A stretch of DNA of 64,000 nucleotides. Source: Brevundimonas guildfordensis (GTDB taxonomy: Bacteria > Pseudomonadota > Alphaproteobacteria > Caulobacterales > Caulobacteraceae). The DNA lies in contig NZ_JACSQU010000001.1 of NCBI RefSeq assembly GCF_014836405.1, forward strand, positions 1,612,001 to 1,676,000, written 5' to 3'. Shown here in pieces: positions 61,956-64,000 of this stretch. Numbering within the stretch: position 1 is the stretch's first letter; every line of letters starts with the position of its first letter. The translations under genes were made by a program, and so were the position numbers. A model generated the notes under the pieces. The model was not told the origin of the DNA. It worked only from the letters and a program-made list of their open reading frames with translations, and did no database searches.

Positions 61956-62780
61956 ATGTCGTCGAAAACGGCTCTGATCGTTCTTGGCATGCACCGGAGC
62001 GGCACCTCGTCCGTGGCCGGAGCACTGGCGCTCGCAGGCGCGTCCGCTCCCCGCCGCCTGATGCCGCCCGCCGCAGACAACCCTAAAGGGTTCTGGGAAA
62101 GCAGCGCGGTCGCCGCTTTCAACGACCGGCTTTTGAAAGCGGGCGGATCCGATTGGCGCGACTGGCGGCGGTTCGCCGATCAGCCGATCCTGGACGACCC
62201 CGACGCACGCGCGAGCGCAGTGCGCCTTCTGGCGGAAGAGTTCGACAGCGCCGCAATCGTCGTGCTGAAGGATCCCAGGATCTGTCGGCTGTTCCGTTTC
62301 TGGCGCCGCGCCCTGTTCGACGCCGGATACGAAACCGTCGTAATCAGCCCGGTCCGCCCTCCGTCAGAGGTGGCCGCCTCGCTGGTGTCGCGCAACAACA
62401 TGGGCCGCGACCACGCGTTGCGGCTGTGGCTGCGCCATGTGCTGGAAGCGGAACGCCGCTCGCGTGGTCTGCCGCGCCGCTTCCTGCTCTGGCCGGAATT
62501 TCTAGGCGACTGGAGAGAAGATCTGGCTGCGGTGAGCCGGCTGTCGAGCGCTCCGCTCGATCTTGGGGTTGAGGCTCTGCAGAAGATCGAGGATTTTCTG
62601 ACCAGCGACCTCCGCCGTCAGACGGAAGCGTCACCTACGCCCGCCCTGGTCCACCGCGCCTATGGCCTGCTCTGCCAGTTGGCGCGCCACGGCGATCATC
62701 CGGACCTGCACGCCGAAATGGATCACGCGCGCCGGATGTTCGACGAGGCCTGCGATCTGTTCAGCGACGCGCCGCGTTAG
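61956..62780 (+). CDS. Sulfotransferase-family protein
   Basis: 274 residues. The PAPS-binding 5' loop is LIVLGMHRSGTSSVAGAL, followed by NPKGFWESSAVAAFND. VVLKDPRICRLFRFWR and the 3'-phosphate-binding SPVRPPSEVAASLVSRNN also match bacterial sulfotransferases. It probably transfers sulfate from PAPS to a sugar of the surface polysaccharide, since cysD/cysNC lie in the same region. No membrane segment is seen, so it would act in the cytoplasm before export. Confidence 0.87.
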   Translation: MSSKTALIVLGMHRSGTSSVAGALALAGASAPRRLMPPAADNPKGFWESSAVAAFNDRLLKAGGSDWRDWRRFADQPILDDPDARASAVRLLAEEFDSAAIVVLKDPRICRLFRFWRRALFDAGYETVVISPVRPPSEVAASLVSRNNMGRDHALRLWLRHVLEAERRSRGLPRRFLLWPEFLGDWREDLAAVSRLSSAPLDLGVEALQKIEDFLTSDLRRQTEASPTPALVHRAYGLLCQLARHGDHPDLHAEMDHARRMFDEACDLFSDAPR

Positions 62781-62838
62781 CAGGCCAGGCGCCTTCTGAC
62801 GTGACTCCCGCGCCCGTGCCCGCTATCGAGCGCGCACC

Positions 62839-63768
62839 ATGATAGAGACTGATCGGCAATCCGAGGAACGCGGCTGGGAAACGGCGAAGACGCTCGCCGA
62901 GGCCTTGCCCTATATCCAGGTGTATGACCGCGAGACCGTGGTCATCAAATACGGGGGCCACGCCATGGGCGAGAGCGCCGTGGCGCGGCAGTTCGCCGCC
63001 GACGTGGTGCTGCTGAAGCTGATGGGCGTGAACCCCGTGGTCGTCCACGGCGGCGGGCCGCAGATCAGCGCCATGCTGGACAAGGCGGGCGTGAAGTCGG
63101 CCTTCGTCGACGGCCTGCGCGTCACGGACAAGGACACGATGTCGGTGGCCGAGATGGTCCTGTCCGGCGCCGTTAACAAAGAGATCGCCCACTGGATCAC
63201 CGTCGCCGGCAAGGAAGCCGACGTGCGCGGCGTCGGCCTGTCGGGCAAGGACGCGGGCCTGCTGACGGTCGAGAAGACCAAGCGCACCAAGCGCGACCCC
63301 GACAGCATGATCGAACACGAGGTCGACCTGGGCTTCGTCGGCGAACCGACCAAGGTCGATCCCAAGCTGATCAAGGGGCTGATCGCCTCGGAGACCGAGG
63401 ACTGGGTGCCGGTCATCGCCCCCATCGGCGTGGCCGAGGACGGCCAGACCTATAACGTCAACGCCGACACCGTCGCCGGAGCCGTCGCCGGCGCCCTGCA
63501 CGCCAAGCGGATGCTGCTGCTGACCGACGTGCCGGGGGTCAAGGGCGCCGACGGCGAGATCATCCGCCAGATGACGCTGGACGAGGCGCAAGGCCTGATC
63601 GACACGGGCGTCGCCACCGGCGGCATGATCCCCAAGCTGGAGACGGCCATGGCCGCCGTCCGCGCGGGCGTCGAGGCCGTGGTCATCCTGGACGGGCGCC
63701 GTCCGCACGCCATGCTGGTCGAACTGTTCACCGAGCATGGCGCCGGCACCCTGGTCAAACGGAAGTGA
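62839..63768 (+). CDS. argB: Acetylglutamate kinase
   Basis: 309 residues. The amino-acid-kinase core has [27 protein letters not shown] and [15 protein letters not shown], and the C-terminal [15 protein letters not shown] binds the substrate. It phosphorylates N-acetylglutamate, second step of arginine synthesis. The N-terminal extension before VIKYGG is typical of arginine-sensitive alphaproteobacterial forms. The stop overlaps the next GTG start by three bases or so (GTGA). Confidence 0.96.
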   Translation: MIETDRQSEERGWETAKTLAEALPYIQVYDRETVVIKYGGHAMGESAVARQFAADVVLLKLMGVNPVVVHGGGPQISAMLDKAGVKSAFVDGLRVTDKDTMSVAEMVLSGAVNKEIAHWITVAGKEADVRGVGLSGKDAGLLTVEKTKRTKRDPDSMIEHEVDLGFVGEPTKVDPKLIKGLIASETEDWVPVIAPIGVAEDGQTYNVNADTVAGAVAGALHAKRMLLLTDVPGVKGADGEIIRQMTLDEAQGLIDTGVATGGMIPKLETAMAAVRAGVEAVVILDGRRPHAMLVELFTEHGAGTLVKRK

Positions 63769-64000
63769 CGGGCCCGGCGTCGCAGGCGGCGCCTGAAGCC
63801 GCCGCGCCCGCGACCGAGATCGGCGCGGACCTGCGCCATGTGCGGTCCTGGATCTTCGACCTGGATAACACCCTGTATCCGCCCGAGACGCAGTTCCTGC
63901 GGCAGGTGGAGCAGCGTATCAACCAGTACGTGGTGCGGACTTCCGGTCTGGAATCGGCCGAGGCCCTGTCGGTGCAGCGGGGTTATCTGCACGACTACGG
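63765..64000 (+). CDS. HAD-family phosphatase (pyrimidine 5'-nucleotidase type), cut by window edge
   Basis: The GTG at 63765 overlaps the argB stop. 78 residues are visible: an Ala/Pro-rich start and the HAD motif [16 protein letters not shown], then a helical cap entry ([14 protein letters not shown]). This matches pyrimidine 5'-nucleotidases of the Sdt1/PPE type that often follow argB in alphaproteobacteria. The remainder lies outside the window. Confidence 0.88.
   Translation, partial: MTGPASQAAPEAAAPATEIGADLRHVRSWIFDLDNTLYPPETQFLRQVEQRINQYVVRTSGLESAEALSVQRGYLHDY

Overview
The window is high-GC, densely coded DNA from an alphaproteobacterium, most likely a member of the Caulobacterales close to Brevundimonas or Caulobacter. 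This is inferred from gene content and order: lptC-lptA-lptB-rpoN-hpf-ptsN in a row, an Hsp20-DUF1150 pair, DUF2093 beside a COG0523 GTPase, a DUF4908 protein, and a 25-proline linker in an OmpA-type porin. I see no prophage, insertion sequence, CRISPR array or rRNA. One tRNA, Leu(CAG), is present.

Bases 1-15950 hold mixed housekeeping and stress genes. They include a TauE/SafE transporter (cut by the edge), small exported proteins, and a metal-stress pair: a glutaredoxin/MauE/DUF305 fusion divergent from a MerR-family regulator with a long-spacer promoter. Then come an alcohol dehydrogenase, phbB, a 2-oxoglutarate-type oxygenase, a TadG-like von Willebrand protein, mtgA, and a zinc-type module (CDF exporter, COG0523 GTPase, UreH-like membrane protein with a Zur-like box).

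Bases 16100-25700 are core genes: rplU-rpmA, tRNA-Leu, an RNase D-type exonuclease, the lipopolysaccharide transport genes lptCAB, rpoN-hpf-ptsN, a heat-shock operon with a sigma-32-like promoter and a ROSE-like RNA hairpin, and an OmpA-type lipoprotein.

Bases 25650-38830 and 51670-62780 form one large surface-polysaccharide region. It encodes sugar nucleotide synthesis (ugd, rfbA/B/C/D, a GDP-mannose pyrophosphorylase fused to an AGE-type isomerase), three glycosyltransferases, and an ABC capsule exporter (kpsM/E/T-like). It also encodes the sulfate-activation enzymes CysD and CysNC, a sulfotransferase-like protein and a sulfatase-fold hydrolase. Read together, these suggest a sulfated, rhamnose- and mannose-containing capsule or exopolysaccharide; this is inference.

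A complete-looking type II secretion locus (gspC to gspM equivalents, bases 38960-49660, in four blocks of alternating strand) and a cysteine-free exported surface-type protein (49819-51225) sit inside that region. They separate rfbB-rfbC from rfbA-rfbD. The window ends with argB and the start of a HAD-family phosphatase.
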